NCBI GenBank assembly: GCA_021234155.1
Contig: JAJEKV010000059.1
Location: forward strand, 7,353,172-7,417,171
Length of the DNA: 64,000 nucleotides
Direction: 5' to 3'
DNA from: Isoetes taiwanensis
Taxonomy: Eukaryota > Streptophyta > Lycopodiopsida > Isoetales > Isoetaceae
Position 1 is the first letter of the stretch. Each line of letters begins with the position of its first letter. A model generated the notes under the pieces. The model saw only the letters and a program-made list of their open reading frames with translations. It ran no database searches and was not told the DNA's origin. Positions 32,798 through 44,800 of this stretch are shown here, in pieces. The translations under genes were made by a program, and so were the position numbers.

Positions 32798-35700
32798 TTA
32801 GTTGTTGCTCTCTTCTTCTTCTTCTTCTTCTTCTTCTTCTTCTTCTTCTTCTTCATTGGCGCCTTCGTCTTCATTTACCTGCATTATATTGTATCGCAAC
32901 AATTAGTTCATTGTAGTCACAAATAATTATCTAATAAATGATACACACTTCCCCCCATTCACGCCAAGCAAGGCAAGATGAGTACCTTTTTTGAAGGCCC
33001 TTCGGCGTTCATCTTTAGCGGTAGGGCGACCCACCAAATGACTTCTATTGAGAATGAGCATCAAAACTAATGTTAGTGTTCAACTCGAGAACCTACATTA
33101 TAAACCAAATTTATACTTACAAATAGCTTATCCAGAAAGCCATAACCACGGACCAGTCTTATTGGCACTATGGCTGCCACTTGCTTCGTCGTACCTCGCG
33201 TCCAGCGCTGCCTTTGTTCTAGCTTCCCCTTTCTTTGATAATATGTTGGCCTTCAAACACTACAATGCAATACAAGGACTTAGTCCACATGGCGTCATCT
33301 AATTATACGACTCTCCAGACTACAATGCAATACAAGGACTTAGTCCACATGGCGTCATCTAATTATACGACTCATGGGAGAGATGATGTACTTGAAATGC
33401 CTCATTAGTCAACCAGATAGGCTGTGCCACTTCCTCTATCGAGACTCCTGTAGCTTTGGCAAGAGCTTTCAGCTGCTTCTTCTGATTACCTCTGCAAAAT
33501 ATAAATAAAATATGAGTACAATGAGGTTATAATGAAGAGCGAAAAGAGCCTAATACGGTGGCTTTAACATGTTTACCCCGCTTTGAACAAACCTCCCTCC
33601 ATGAGATCTCTCGACTTGAGCTCGGGATATTACGCTTCTAAAATCTCCTTGATCCTCTCTTTTCCTCATCATAGGCTCGAAGTTCCATTCACCCTTGTGG
33701 ACGTTTTGGCAAACGCTATTTGTGACACTATTAGCCATCTTCCAAAAAATTGTTGCCATCTGCAGATCTTTGTGGCGCGGCACCTTCTTGTTACTACACT
33801 CAACATCGACTAACATATGAATATGTGTTAGTGAACAAAAAGGGCATAATTCAAGATGAACTCACTCATATTCAAAGAGATGCCTTCGTGGAGGTGGTGC
33901 GAGGTGGTGCACGATCTTTAATAGAGCTTGAAGAGGAATTGCGTCCACTCGGCGTGAGCGACGGCCGGTGCTCATTAAATATGGGTTGGATCCCCTCGTC
34001 CTCGGGAAGGCCCAAGATTGAATTCGGAAGGAGTGTATGAGCTATGGCGTGGAGGGTCACAGCGCAAGACCTCGCCTACTTTGTTCAACAACTGGCCTGG
34101 CGCAATCTCCATTTCTGCGAGGCGACATCCCAAGTTGCAAGGCATTCCACCTATCTTCAGGGTTATCGCCTCGTTGATATCTCGGAGTTCCCTGCTCTTC
34201 GTCTTCTCCTTTCGGCGAGGTCCTTTTCCGCCTCTCTCGCCCGGTGGTGAGAAGAAGATCCGCCCATAACCACGACAACGAACATTATGCATAGGAAAAG
34301 AAGGACCTTAAACCGCATTTACATGCTACATTTAAAAACATTAGAACGTTAAAAATAAATGGTTAACTTACATTTTATCCTAGAAAAAAATCCATACCAA
34401 ATCCGCACAATGGTGGAGGTGGCGGTGGTGGCGAGCTAAACCCGAACGACCAACTTCGCCTCTTAAAGGCCTTTGCAGGTTTAGGGCTGTCAGTAAGGCT
34501 ACCAAGCCACGCGAGAAGTAAAGTTGTGAACAATAGATATGCCATCGTGCCGCATCCCATGGTTCTTTGGACATGTGCAAAAACTTGCAAGTTATTTATA
34601 TGGAGTGCGATGAATAACATAGTAGGAAAGCAACAAATGTTAGCAACATGGGAAGTTCATTACAAAACATTGGGATTTGAATAATTAAAAGTGTCTTTAT
34701 ATATTTGGTTATTAGACAATTAAAAAAATTACTCTTAAACATGGCAAGATATACAATATTGTATTCATTCTTTGAGTTGTGACAACAACAATTTTGACAT
34801 CTCCAAGGCATCCATGCACTTCATGTGTCGTCTTTGTCTCACAACCATGGTAGAAGATATTCCAACACTTTGTAAGGCTTCAACAACTTCAGAAGCTTTG
34901 GGTCATGATGAGAATACGTCTTCACGTAGGCACATCATTCTTGTTTTTTCCTCCTCCAACTTGTCAAGACGTCGTTGGTACATATGGGTTGGATTAATCC
35001 ATTGGGCATTGTTGTTATTATTAAACCACTCCATTCGTCGCATAGCTTGCACGAAATCTAGAAGCATCTCATAAATATATCCCAATGCATAGACATCATG
35101 AATTTCGTGTCCCCATACACGATCATCATCCTTTGATTTCTCAAACACAGTTTCCTCTAACCATGGATATTTTGCTTGTCCATCCGAAAGTAAGTACCGA
35201 CACTTCAACAAGGGACGACGCTCTTTGGCGTAAAATGAATTGCATTGTCCCAATCACCAATGGCCCCCACACATTTTGGTACTCATCATCAAAATGTAAT
35301 TTGACTCTCTTGCAATTAAGCTTTGTGTGAGTGAAGTGGCCTTTGTGGATCTCAACGACACCTTACGCTAGGGCAAGAGCTATCTACGGAACATCTTGAT
35401 ATACAACTCGCGATTTTGCTCCTAAGTTCAGCGCCTATGTGTTTGTCGGGTTCTTCTTGGCGCTCTAGCAATTGCATTTAACCATCTTCTAAAACATGAC
35501 AAGTTATTAGGTAAATAGTCAAACAAGTGTGCAAGTGTCTCTCCATTCATGAAAGGTAGAATCACCATTGGCCCTATGGTATCCCCACTAGAGCTAGCAA
35601 CTTCATATGCAAGTCCAATGGATGTAGCCAAAGCGGGGATGCGGGCTCTTGAAGCGTATGTATCTTTGAGCCATCTCATACGTCTACGCCCTATCTTTGC

Positions 35701-36350
35701 CCTTGAAAACCCATCCTTTGTATAGCTCATCATCTTGGAAGTGTTGTGTTCCGTTGATCTTGATTTGATCGCGGCGATGTGTTGGTTTCTCCTCAATAAG
35801 GCGTATTGCATCCACGGCCTCACGGGTATGGGATCAACAAAGATTGATGTGTTCATGTGATTCTCCAAAGAAAAGTGGGCCTTGCTAGGCCCTGCTCCAC
35901 TAGAGCTTCCCCCGATGCAAAGCATTTTAATTACCTCAACCGGCGTGCATTGAGATCCACAATGATGTTCTTGTGATGCCGCATTAAACTTTGAGCAATT
36001 CCATGAAGCTACCCATTCCTTGACACGAGCCTCGGCATTGGGACTTTTAAAAAGACCTTTGAATGCTTCAAACATGTCTTCAGTTCATCCATGGGGTTTC
36101 CAATCATTGGCTTTACATGTGTGTCAAGGAGAGAAGTCAACATTTCTTCTTGACCTGGCCATTTTTGTGCTAACTCAAATTGGCACTTCCTTTTCACATG
36201 TCTGACAAAATGGTCGACACGTTGACCAGTTTGCATCTCCCGGTCGGGACTTTCGTTAGCACATATCTCATTTATGACCACGCGTCTAATCTCACTAACC
36301 ATTTGTGTCTTCACACGCAGGGCCATACCTACAAACCAATTTAGATTCAT
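32798..36350 (-). CDS. unrecognised multi-exon gene of the CACTA element (transposase candidate)
   Basis: Several minus-strand coding-like segments lie in sequence. These are 36350-36009 (VGMALRVKTQMVSEIRRVVI; FVRHVKRKCQFELAQKWPG), 36060-35428 (WVASWNCSKFNAASQEHHCG; SYTKDGFSRAKIGRRRMRWL), 35253-34903 (CRYLLSDGQAKYPWLEETVF; ALGYIYEMLLDFVQAMRRME), a piece ending near 33370 (KKQLKALAKATGVSIEEVAQ), and a last exon 32878-32798. That exon follows an AG acceptor, encodes a run of glutamates from a GAA/GAG microsatellite and ends ESNN-stop. I cannot assign a family or a full splice model. Position inside the CACTA ends makes an element-encoded transposase or accessory protein the best guess. Stops and frame changes between pieces mean it may be decayed. 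Confidence 0.4.
32811..32854. repeat. (TTC)n microsatellite
   Basis: Uninterrupted TTC run, coding for polyglutamate on the minus strand in the last exon of the gene above. Confidence 0.95.
33259..33373. repeat. 60-bp tandem duplication
   Basis: Two adjacent copies starting ACTACAATGCAATACAAGG, identical except at the junction. Confidence 0.93.
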
Positions 36351-37860
36351 TAATCTTGCTTTGTGACTTTTTTCAAACCTTCATTATGAATCTTTACCTA
36401 CTTTCTTAAGAGTTAGTTTCCCTTTTAATTTTTTTTAAAAAACCAACTATTGAAATGTTTTCTTGCTCTTAACCACTCCACATCAGTGTTTCTTTGACAT
36501 CCCTAACATTTTTAAAAAACAACATTCTTAACTAGAAACTCGAAAATCAATAATGCAATTTTTCAAAAACCACCCCTTGTCCAATCCAGTAGAAAGATTT
36601 CTATTTATTGATATATTAATAAAAAAAATAAACAAGAGTAGGCGGTGAGCTTGGACGGGAACACCTAGTCTTCTCCACTCAAGGCGGAGCCTGACCATGC
36701 CCTTGTCCAATTCTCCCCAATTTTTTCTAAACTAAATACATTAATCAATAAAATTACAAGAGTAAACGGTGAGCTTGGACCCGGAACATCTAGTCTTCTC
36801 CACTCAAGGCGGAGCCGACCATGTCCTTGTCCAAGTCTCCCCAATTTTTTCTAAACTAAATACGAGCTTGGACCCGGAACACCTAGTCTTCTCCACTCAA
36901 GGCGGAGCTGACCATGCCCTTGTCCAAGTCTCCCCAAGTTTTTTTTTAACCTAAATAAAACATTAAAATTTTATTCTCCTACTCAAACTCAAATTCTTAC
37001 CTAGAATGTCTTCGAGCTGCGAAAATCGATTTCCAAGAGCGACGCATTTTGTTATTAGTGTACATGCAAAAAAATAAAGGCATTCAATAATTAGAAAACT
37101 TACATAAATAAAGAAATAAAAAAAAAAAACAAAAAGACCATTTACGTTAAAAAGATCATTGACATTAAAACTATTTACATTGTTGATTAAAAAGAACTAT
37201 ATATTGACATATAAAAACAAAAAAATAAAAAAATAAAAAAAAAGGAAGAACATAAAAAGAAGGGGCCTCGTCTTTCAACGACGTCCCCTTCTTGTAATAA
37301 AAAATAGAGGAAGAATGGACCTCGTCTTTCAATGACGTCCCCTCTTCTTCCATGGAAAAAAAATAGAAGAGGAAGAAGAAGAAGAAATAGAAGAAGAAGA
37401 ATAGAAGAAGAAGAAGAAAGGGGAGATAGGAAAGAAAGATTGAATAGAATGAGAAAGTGATGAAGAAGAAGAAGAAGAAGAAAATGAATAGAAGATTGGA
37501 AGAACGGAAGATTAGAAGGAAAAGACCAATGATTGGAAGAAGATTGGAAGAAAAAGGAGGAGGATTCGATTCATACTAAGAAGAGGCGAAATGGATTGAA
37601 GAAAAACAAGGATGGAAAGAAGAGGAGGATAGAAATGGGATGGATTGAAAACAAACAAGAAAAAACAAGAAGCCCTAAATCTATCAAACAACAAGCCTAA
37701 TTCAAAAATAGAGTTGATTGATCCATTGAAATACCTTTGGATGCTTGCTTGAAGCTTGGAAAGGACCCAGAAGGATGATCCGCCAAAAATCGCCACCTAA
37801 AAAACGCTCCTCCGTACCGCTTAGAACCAAAAAAACTAGGCGGCGGAAAAGCCGGCCCTG
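36351..37860. other. non-coding DNA with a roughly 100-bp tandem repeat and GAA-rich tract
   Basis: At 36630-36955 three copies of a unit contain GAGCTTGGACCCGGAACACC and CACTCAAGGCGGAGC; spacing is about 130 then 95 bp. At 37255-37345 a shorter block with CCTCGTCTTTCAACGACGTC occurs twice. At 37370-37490 the sequence is a GAAGAAGAAT-type purine tract. No gene is supported. Confidence 0.7.
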
Positions 37861-37869
37861 TTTTCTGTA

Positions 37870-38700
37870 AAAAAGTTACAGACGTCGTTCAACGACGTCG
37901 TGACGTCGTTCAACGACGTCTGTTATAGTCGTTGACCGACGTCCATAACGACGTCTTTGTGTTAAACGACGTGCTTTTTTTTTATTAAGTTATAATTATA
38001 AGTTATTATTATAATTATAATTATTATACAAAGAAGGATTGTTACCCGGTGGAGGGCCGTCATTTATGCAAATAATCTAACTCGTGAAGTTTGTTTTGAA
38101 CAGATGTTGAAAGTCCGGTTTGCCTCCACCTCCGCACATTTTGTGATAGAAAATGTAGAAATCAAACTCAAATTTTTTTATCTTCGAATTTAACCTAGAT
38201 GATTAAAAATGCTTTTCACCGATGGGTGAGGCTGCAATATTCGATCCGCATAAACGGCAGAGAAAAGAGGTGGGCAGATTTGTGGGAATAGCCGAATGAG
38301 CATTTCAGTAATAGTCGTTAAACGACGCGTTTTATAACGACGCCAATGTGTATACCTGACGTGTTTTTTTTGTTTATTAAGTTACCAACTTAGATCTATT
38401 TGTTTTATTACTTATGTTTTTTATCTATATTGTGGTGGCATAAGATAGATCCTTCAAAGAAATAAATCACCTTAATATAACATATCCTACTCACCTTGAA
38501 TTTCGAGTTCGAGATATTCAATTTCGTACACTCCATAATGAGTCCATACGAATGTGACCGCCACGGCAATTAATTTGTTGTCAGTACCGGATTTGGACAG
38601 TTAAGCTATACCTATTCTAGAGCCCGCCCTATGCTTTCATTTGACGACGTTTTGGTTTATATCGACGTGTCTTTTTTTTTTAATTAAGTTATTATTATTA
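37870..38700. repeat. internal copies of the CGTCGTT-AACGACG module
   Basis: Three modules (about 37875-37990, 38320-38380, 38640-38690) each have CGTCGTT/AACGACG palindromic motifs followed by CGACGTG, a T run and TTAAGTTA. The same modules recur at 44400-44480 and 44705-44800. A further shared stretch, GTTCGAGATATTCAATTTCG with its downstream bases, is at about 38505-38548 and 45398-45441. These look like extra subterminal regions, perhaps of a nested or duplicated CACTA derivative. Confidence 0.65.
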
Positions 38701-39320
38701 GCAATCTTTTTGGGTTGCCCCTAGGGGGGCAAACCCTTGTTTATGTGGGTTTGTAGAATATCTTCGGTATATGCTAGAATATACCTAGGATATGCTGCTG
38801 ACTGCTAAAAACCCCTTCCTCCCTGTAAATTGGCGGTCTCGTGGGTTCCGGATGGAGGATATTGCAACCGGGTAACTGGCAGGGCAGGGCATGGCATGAA
38901 TCGGTTGATAACAGACTACTCCTATGTCATTTTGCAAATGTTGTGGAGTCTGGAGCTTAGATGATAGAAATTGTTCCATCCGAAGAGGTTAAAAAGCAAA
39001 GCTTTGGAATGGAGATATAGCTGTGATGCAGTCATGTGAGGAGTGTGCAGAAGATACCGTTGGACTATCCAGTCGCCTGTGTTCGCCTGTCTTCATATGG
39101 TGGTAGCAATCGATCGTGGGCAAGCAGGACTTCAAGATTTGTGAGGACTAAATCTAGGGCAGAGCATGTCCGGCAAGCAGCAGATCCGACAGGCCTCTGC
39201 CAAATTATGTGAGTTACACACTCCGAGTCTGTATTGATTCAAATGAGCTTATACTGATTAGGTTGAAATGGGAATATGCAGCAATATTATTGCATGTTAT
39301 GTAGTTGCCTCACTGCCAAC
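38701..39320. other. 5' flank of the EEP-family gene
   Basis: No open frame is supported. The stretch may contain the promoter and 5' untranslated region of the gene starting at 39321, but I see no definable element. Confidence 0.35.
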
Positions 39321-41866
39321 ATGAGCATATCCATAACTGTCATGACTTTCAATCTGCACCGTGATGGAGCAGAAGATGAGCCCAACTCATGGCAACACCG
39401 TAAAGATATATGCACAACCATTATTTTGAAGTATGCAGCTGTGGTGGTATGTGTACAAGAAGGTAAAGCTTTCTCTTTCCCGGGATATGCCTGAATTGAC
39501 TGCCTGGTTAGTTATATGTTAATAATGATGCTTCCCAGAATGATTTATGAAGTCATTATGTACACATGAAATGCCTGTAGAAAGCAAAATTTTCTTATGG
39601 TATTTTTATCAATGGACTTTATATTGAGAACTGTTTATCTCTAAAAATCCTAAAAACCATGGTTGAGCTTTTGTGTTAGAATGTATAATGTTCGCATAAT
39701 CATATGAAACTGCTTTTAGAGTTCTTCTGGCACCGGATATAGTAGAGAAGTAAACAGGTTATCTTATATGCTAGGGCAACCTGGTCGATGCTAACCTTAC
39801 TTGCAAATGCTTACGTTGTTGTTCTTTATTCGGCCTGTAATCTTCTGTAAGCTCCTCAGTTTGCTTTTGAATTCTGTTCCAGCACTTTCAAGTTATAATT
39901 TCCTCAAACAATGGTCTAGGAGACGTCAATATGAAGTCTATGTTAATAATGGATTTATCTGTTACAAACTACCTAACTTGTGAAGTGCATATTATGCAGC
40001 ATTACAATCACAATTGGAAGATTTAAGACAAGCCTTACCAGGTAAATTATGATTCTTCAATTTTTGCTTCAACGAATGCACAATTTGCCTTCTGTAAACT
40101 GAAATGTTTCTTGAGACTTGTCACTATCAACTTCAACAGCTTATGATATTTATTTTAATTAAGCTGAAGGTCTGACTTGTAGTCTATCAAAAAGTGGCTT
40201 ATCCTGGAGCTGAAGTGGCACTTTGCTTATTAACTGCTTCTTTACATAACACAACCATATTTTCTAATACTACAATCACAAGCACAGATCCTGAGTTTAA
40301 GGTCGTTTTCAAAGATTAAACCTTCATAAGATATGTGCAAGCTTAGGATCGAGAATTGTCATCAAGTAAATCGAACTGTTGCCACTGACACTATTGCAAA
40401 TCCTAGTAGCATCACCGGGACAACTATATTTATGATCATTATTGGTGCATAGGTATTGCAATTGAACGTGGAAAATAGTAGTGTGTCAAGATTACCTTTC
40501 ATTTTGTATGCTTGATATTAGTAAAAAGCACTCATGTGCATATATAGTTATGAAGCAATTGGACCAGTTATATTGAACACTCTCATATTGACTGGATCTT
40601 GGAAGAAAATCTGCTCTGCTGAATTAATTCAGATACAGAGTCTAAAAGACTTGTAAAGACGAGAACTAAAAGGATTGGTATGTATATATGTAAATTATAA
40701 TTGTTTACTAGAACTATGTACCTATCTTCTGAAGATTGTCAGAATATGTATATATGTTGATGCTGCTGGAAAGTTGAGAGACCCTCAATGCTTAGAATTG
40801 CTGGGTTCAACCAATTTTTGCTGAGATCAGTTATACCATAATGCCATAAGAAGGAACCTTAAGAGCAGATGTTGGAACTGGCGATACTGCAACAAGTTAT
40901 TATGGGAGACATTTGTGGCATTGACAGTAACATAGAGGCAAAGGTTAGAAATGCGAAGGACTTGGGTCTCTCAACTTCTCAGCAGCATCAATGTAACAAT
41001 GTTACTAGCAACTTCTGCGGCACTGATAGCAATGAAGAGAAAAAAAGTGCATAATCTCTTAGAATGGGAAGGAGTTGGAATGTATGATGACATGATGATA
41101 TGGAATCAACATAATCTGAGATGACAATAATACCAGGAAAGGGATGTTGGTAGAGCTGATCTGCACTTCATTGTTCAATGTGACTATTCTAGTTTATGAG
41201 CTGGCATTTGATGTACTACTCTGACGTCTCCAGGATATGAACAATTTGGAATGTCACGTAAAGGATTGGATCATTCGACAGAGGAGCATTGTGCCATATT
41301 ATATGATAAGGAAAAGGTGGCACTTTCTATTATATTCATATTCATTTGTATACCAGGAAGCTTTTCATGGGGAATGTCAGCACCATGCATAGCAACTTGG
41401 GTGATATCCTTCTGTTACGTACTGTAATGCCAGTTGAATTTGCTAATCATTTATTAGAGATATCCACTCTCAATTATTGTTTTATTTCACCATATTTTTA
41501 CAAACTTCAGCTTAAAGGAACAACAATATACACTTACCATGGGTTTAAAGGTGAAACCTCTATCTTTGTTAGACTAGGCTTGGTCTTTCTCAATTATTGT
41601 TCAAATCTTAGGGTATTTTCATCCCAGGGGATAACCAAAGCACTGTAGATGTCTTGAAGCTGCTTTTTAAAGCAATATGCCTATGCTGGGATCGGCATAA
41701 TCAGGATTTGCATGTCGATTGGGTCTTGTATCGTGGAAGATCATTGGTACCTCATTTTAGCGAAGTGGTGAAGGACCATATTGACGGTCAATATCCATCT
41801 GGCCACTATCCTGTATATGTGGAATTCATGCTACCACAAAGCGTACGTGGCGCAGAGGAACTTTAA
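39321..41866 (+). pseudogene. endonuclease/exonuclease/phosphatase (DNase I-like) family gene lacking its catalytic middle
   Basis: Plus-strand exons with matching phases are: 39321-39462 (MTFNLHRDGAEDEPNSWQHR; VVVCVQE), 40000-40041 (SQLEDLRQALP), 41234-41316 (GYEQFGMSRKG; EEHCAILYDKEK), a stretch around 41352-41395 (PGSFSWGMSAPCIATW), 41511-41550 (TIYTYHGFK) and 41628-41866 (KLLFKAICLCWDRHNQDLHV; DWVLYRGRSLVP; HIDGQYPSGHYPVYVEFMLP, stop). This order and wording match a plant family of DNase I-like proteins. Between CIATW and YTYHGFK the family normally has about 80 residues including the N-x-D and G-x-F-N active-site blocks. Only about 115 bp separate them here, and I find no coding for them. 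The protein would be inactive as a nuclease or phosphatase. It sits wholly inside the CACTA element, so capture of a host gene is likely. Confidence 0.75.
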
Positions 41867-44400
41867 CAATTGTTTCGTTTCCTTTCATCAAGAAAAGAAG
41901 AGTACAAGAGTACAGAGAGAAGAAACATATTTAAAATGGAATGAATATTACTTATAGAACAAACCGAGGCCTCCATAATATGAAGAAGTTGGTGGATTGT
42001 ATCACATATTTTGAACCACACTTTATCTTTTTTTGGAAGTTCCTACCCTTTATAGTGCTTTGGGCTTCCTCTCCCTTCCCACTTGTATAAATTGACAGGG
42101 ATAATATTGCTACTGATTTAAAAAATTCAATCAGTTTTCTTTTTTATCATCCTTGCTAGATTGCTGCCTCATTGCGATTATCGGTGACAGTATTTTAAGG
42201 CTTCTATTTTTGGACAAATTATACTCCAAGCCATGGTTGAATGAAAATCAGGCTTTTATTCTTTTTATGCTTTGGGAGTTGCACCAATGTTGGAATTTCT
42301 ACCCATCAACATAAAATCAGCCGAACCAGGAAAACCTTCATTAGATCATTAATGGAACGCACGTACCAATAGCGTTCTACTGAGCTACAAGGTCCAAGTT
42401 GAGGAAAAGCTCAAGTGGTTCCTTATAGTCGTTCAACCGTTGGAAGCAATACAAGTCATTCAAACCATTGAACAGATAAAATACATAGCTTAAAATATAT
42501 TATAAAGCAAAAGCGTGGCACATACGATTACAACTGGTAACACAAATTCTGGCAAAAACACCAAAATTCGTCTCAGACCGTAGCACATATATCTGAATTC
42601 TTGAATCCAAACCACACCAAAATTCGTCTCAGACCGTAGCACATCTATCTGAATTCTTGAATCCAAACCAAATTTCTCAAGCCTTACGCTTTTATGCATC
42701 TTATCCCAAGTTGAGATAAGAAATTTGATGCATATCCATACAAAGTACCGCTAAAACTGTTACTAATTTGACAGGGAGCTTCCGGTATGAATAGGTCGCA
42801 GGGGCCACTGTTGGTTGCGCCCAAAATAAGAAGGCATGCTCGTTTCTAAGAACAGTCGGGCCTCGCAGGGACATGTTGTTGTGGATTACTAGATAGGTGA
42901 AGATAGTATTCTTTGTAACTTATAGAGGGTTTGGTATGAAATTAAGTTGTGTAGCTTGCTTGCACGCTGTTTAATGTGATGGTTTGATTTATTGCAGGGG
43001 AACAGTCTGGGAATGTTTGCATGGAGAGGTGGTGCTAGGATGTGCATATTATGGAACTTGCTTGCTTGCTAGCTACGGTAATGATTTGGAATTTATGGAA
43101 ATGATGCAGTTGAATAAACTAGGTGTTTTGTCTCCCACGGTCATGCATGTTTCTTGAGCTCAGACTTTTCTTCTGATATGCATTACTACATGGGCGAAGA
43201 TATTGTTCTTTGTAACTTATCCAGGGCTTGAGATCAAATTGAAATGCATCTAATTGGCAAATTTAGGGTGACTAGTTATTGTTGGGCTCATTTTCCCTGT
43301 GGTCATGCATGTTATTTGGGGATAGACTTTAGTTATTAGTTATTGGAGCCCCACATGGAGAGATGTTGCTGAGCGTTGCATATTTTGCAACTTATGCCCA
43401 TTACATCTAAAATAAATTTCTTTGGATCGTTACTTGCACTTGCATCACAAGAACAATATAATTCCGAATAATAAACCCTATACAACAACTAGATCTCCTA
43501 GCGGCGACCCACCTATTTACTCAATGATCGAATTTCTAGGATCATAAATAATTACCTTGGGTTTTCTGAGTATAATCATGGAATTTTTACAGCCATGAAT
43601 AGTCACCTTAGGTTATTTAATACTGCTTTAAACAATAAACAACCTTCACTATAACCATGAACCATAAAAAACGTCTTAATGTACACTCTTTTGGCCCACT
43701 TACATTTCTTCCTTCCTTCTTTCTATTTGCATCATGAAACTTAAAGAAACATTAATGATAGACAAACAACCACCCACCCCACTATTCTCACACATTATTA
43801 TAGATAGAACAAATATACTTAATAAACCATGAACTCTTCTCACATGGTCTCTTACATGTGCATCAACCCAATGGTGCTTGAATTCCATGGATAAATTTCA
43901 ACTACCACATCAACATGCAACAACTATAACTTCATTCTAATGCACAAATTCTTACAACCTTCATAAAATCTAAGAAAATCTTACAAAATATAAAAGAATG
44001 TAAGCGAACCTAAAGGTATCTCATAAAATTTAAGAGAATCTAAGTCAATCTATGGGAATATACATAATATCTTGGAGAACCTAAGGGAATTCGGGGAAGC
44101 CTTCATGGAATCTTGCCAAGTCTCATAAAATCACATAGAATCTTGGAGAATCTAGAGGCTTCTTGGGATAATTTTTGGAAATATAGGGTAATTCTACCCT
44201 ATATGTCCAACTGCATCCTACTCCAACAACACCTCAACACCTAAGCAGAACTTAGTAATGCAAATGCGAACCATCACCTTCACAAAATGTGAATGTTTTA
44301 AAATAGCAATTTCGATTCAAACACTCTATTGTCTACAACTACAACTTAAGCCACTTCACTCTCCGGCCATGGAGGGCAACCCTCCGTGCGCAGCACCTTG
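41867..44400. other. non-coding AT-rich DNA
   Basis: No supported gene. A 58-bp direct duplication (about 42550-42666, unit starting ACACCAAAATTCGTCTCAG) and runs of short AGAATCTAAG-like repeats near 43970-44170 are visible. The rest shows nothing recognisable. Confidence 0.6.
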
Positions 44401-44800
44401 TTTTTATACGACGTCTGTAATTTTCGTTGAACGACGTTTATAACGATGTTTCGGTTCCAAACGACGTATCCTTTTTTTTAAGTTAATATTATTAGCAACT
44501 TAGATTTGTTTCATTACTTATGTATTTTATCTATCCTTGTTTATCTATCCACTTAGATTTCTCTCCATCCTTGTTTATCTATCCACTTTAATAAACCAGA
44601 CTTGTGCACCATTGAGCTTCACTTGCATACTTTCATACTAAATCAAGCTTGCCAGCCACTTCAGTCATGACTGTAGCAGTGCAAACATATGGCTCACCAG
44701 GTTGCTCCTCTGCATACGTCAACGACGTCTGTTATAGTCGTTGACCGACGTCCATAACGACGTCTTTGTGTTAAACGACGTGCCTTTTTTTTATTATAAC
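44400..44800. repeat. second internal pair of CGTCGTT-AACGACG modules
   Basis: Modules at about 44400-44480 and 44705-44800. The second matches 37910-37980 almost word for word (GTTATAGTCGTTGACCGACG, CATAACGACGTC, GTGTTAAACGACGTG). Together with 37870-38700 they bracket the EEP gene relic. Confidence 0.75.

Noticed and set aside
40869-41054. Frame with FCGTDSNEEKKS as the missing catalytic exon of the EEP gene
   Set aside because: It lies between exons 2 and 3, the wrong order, and the resemblance to the G-x-F-N block is too short.
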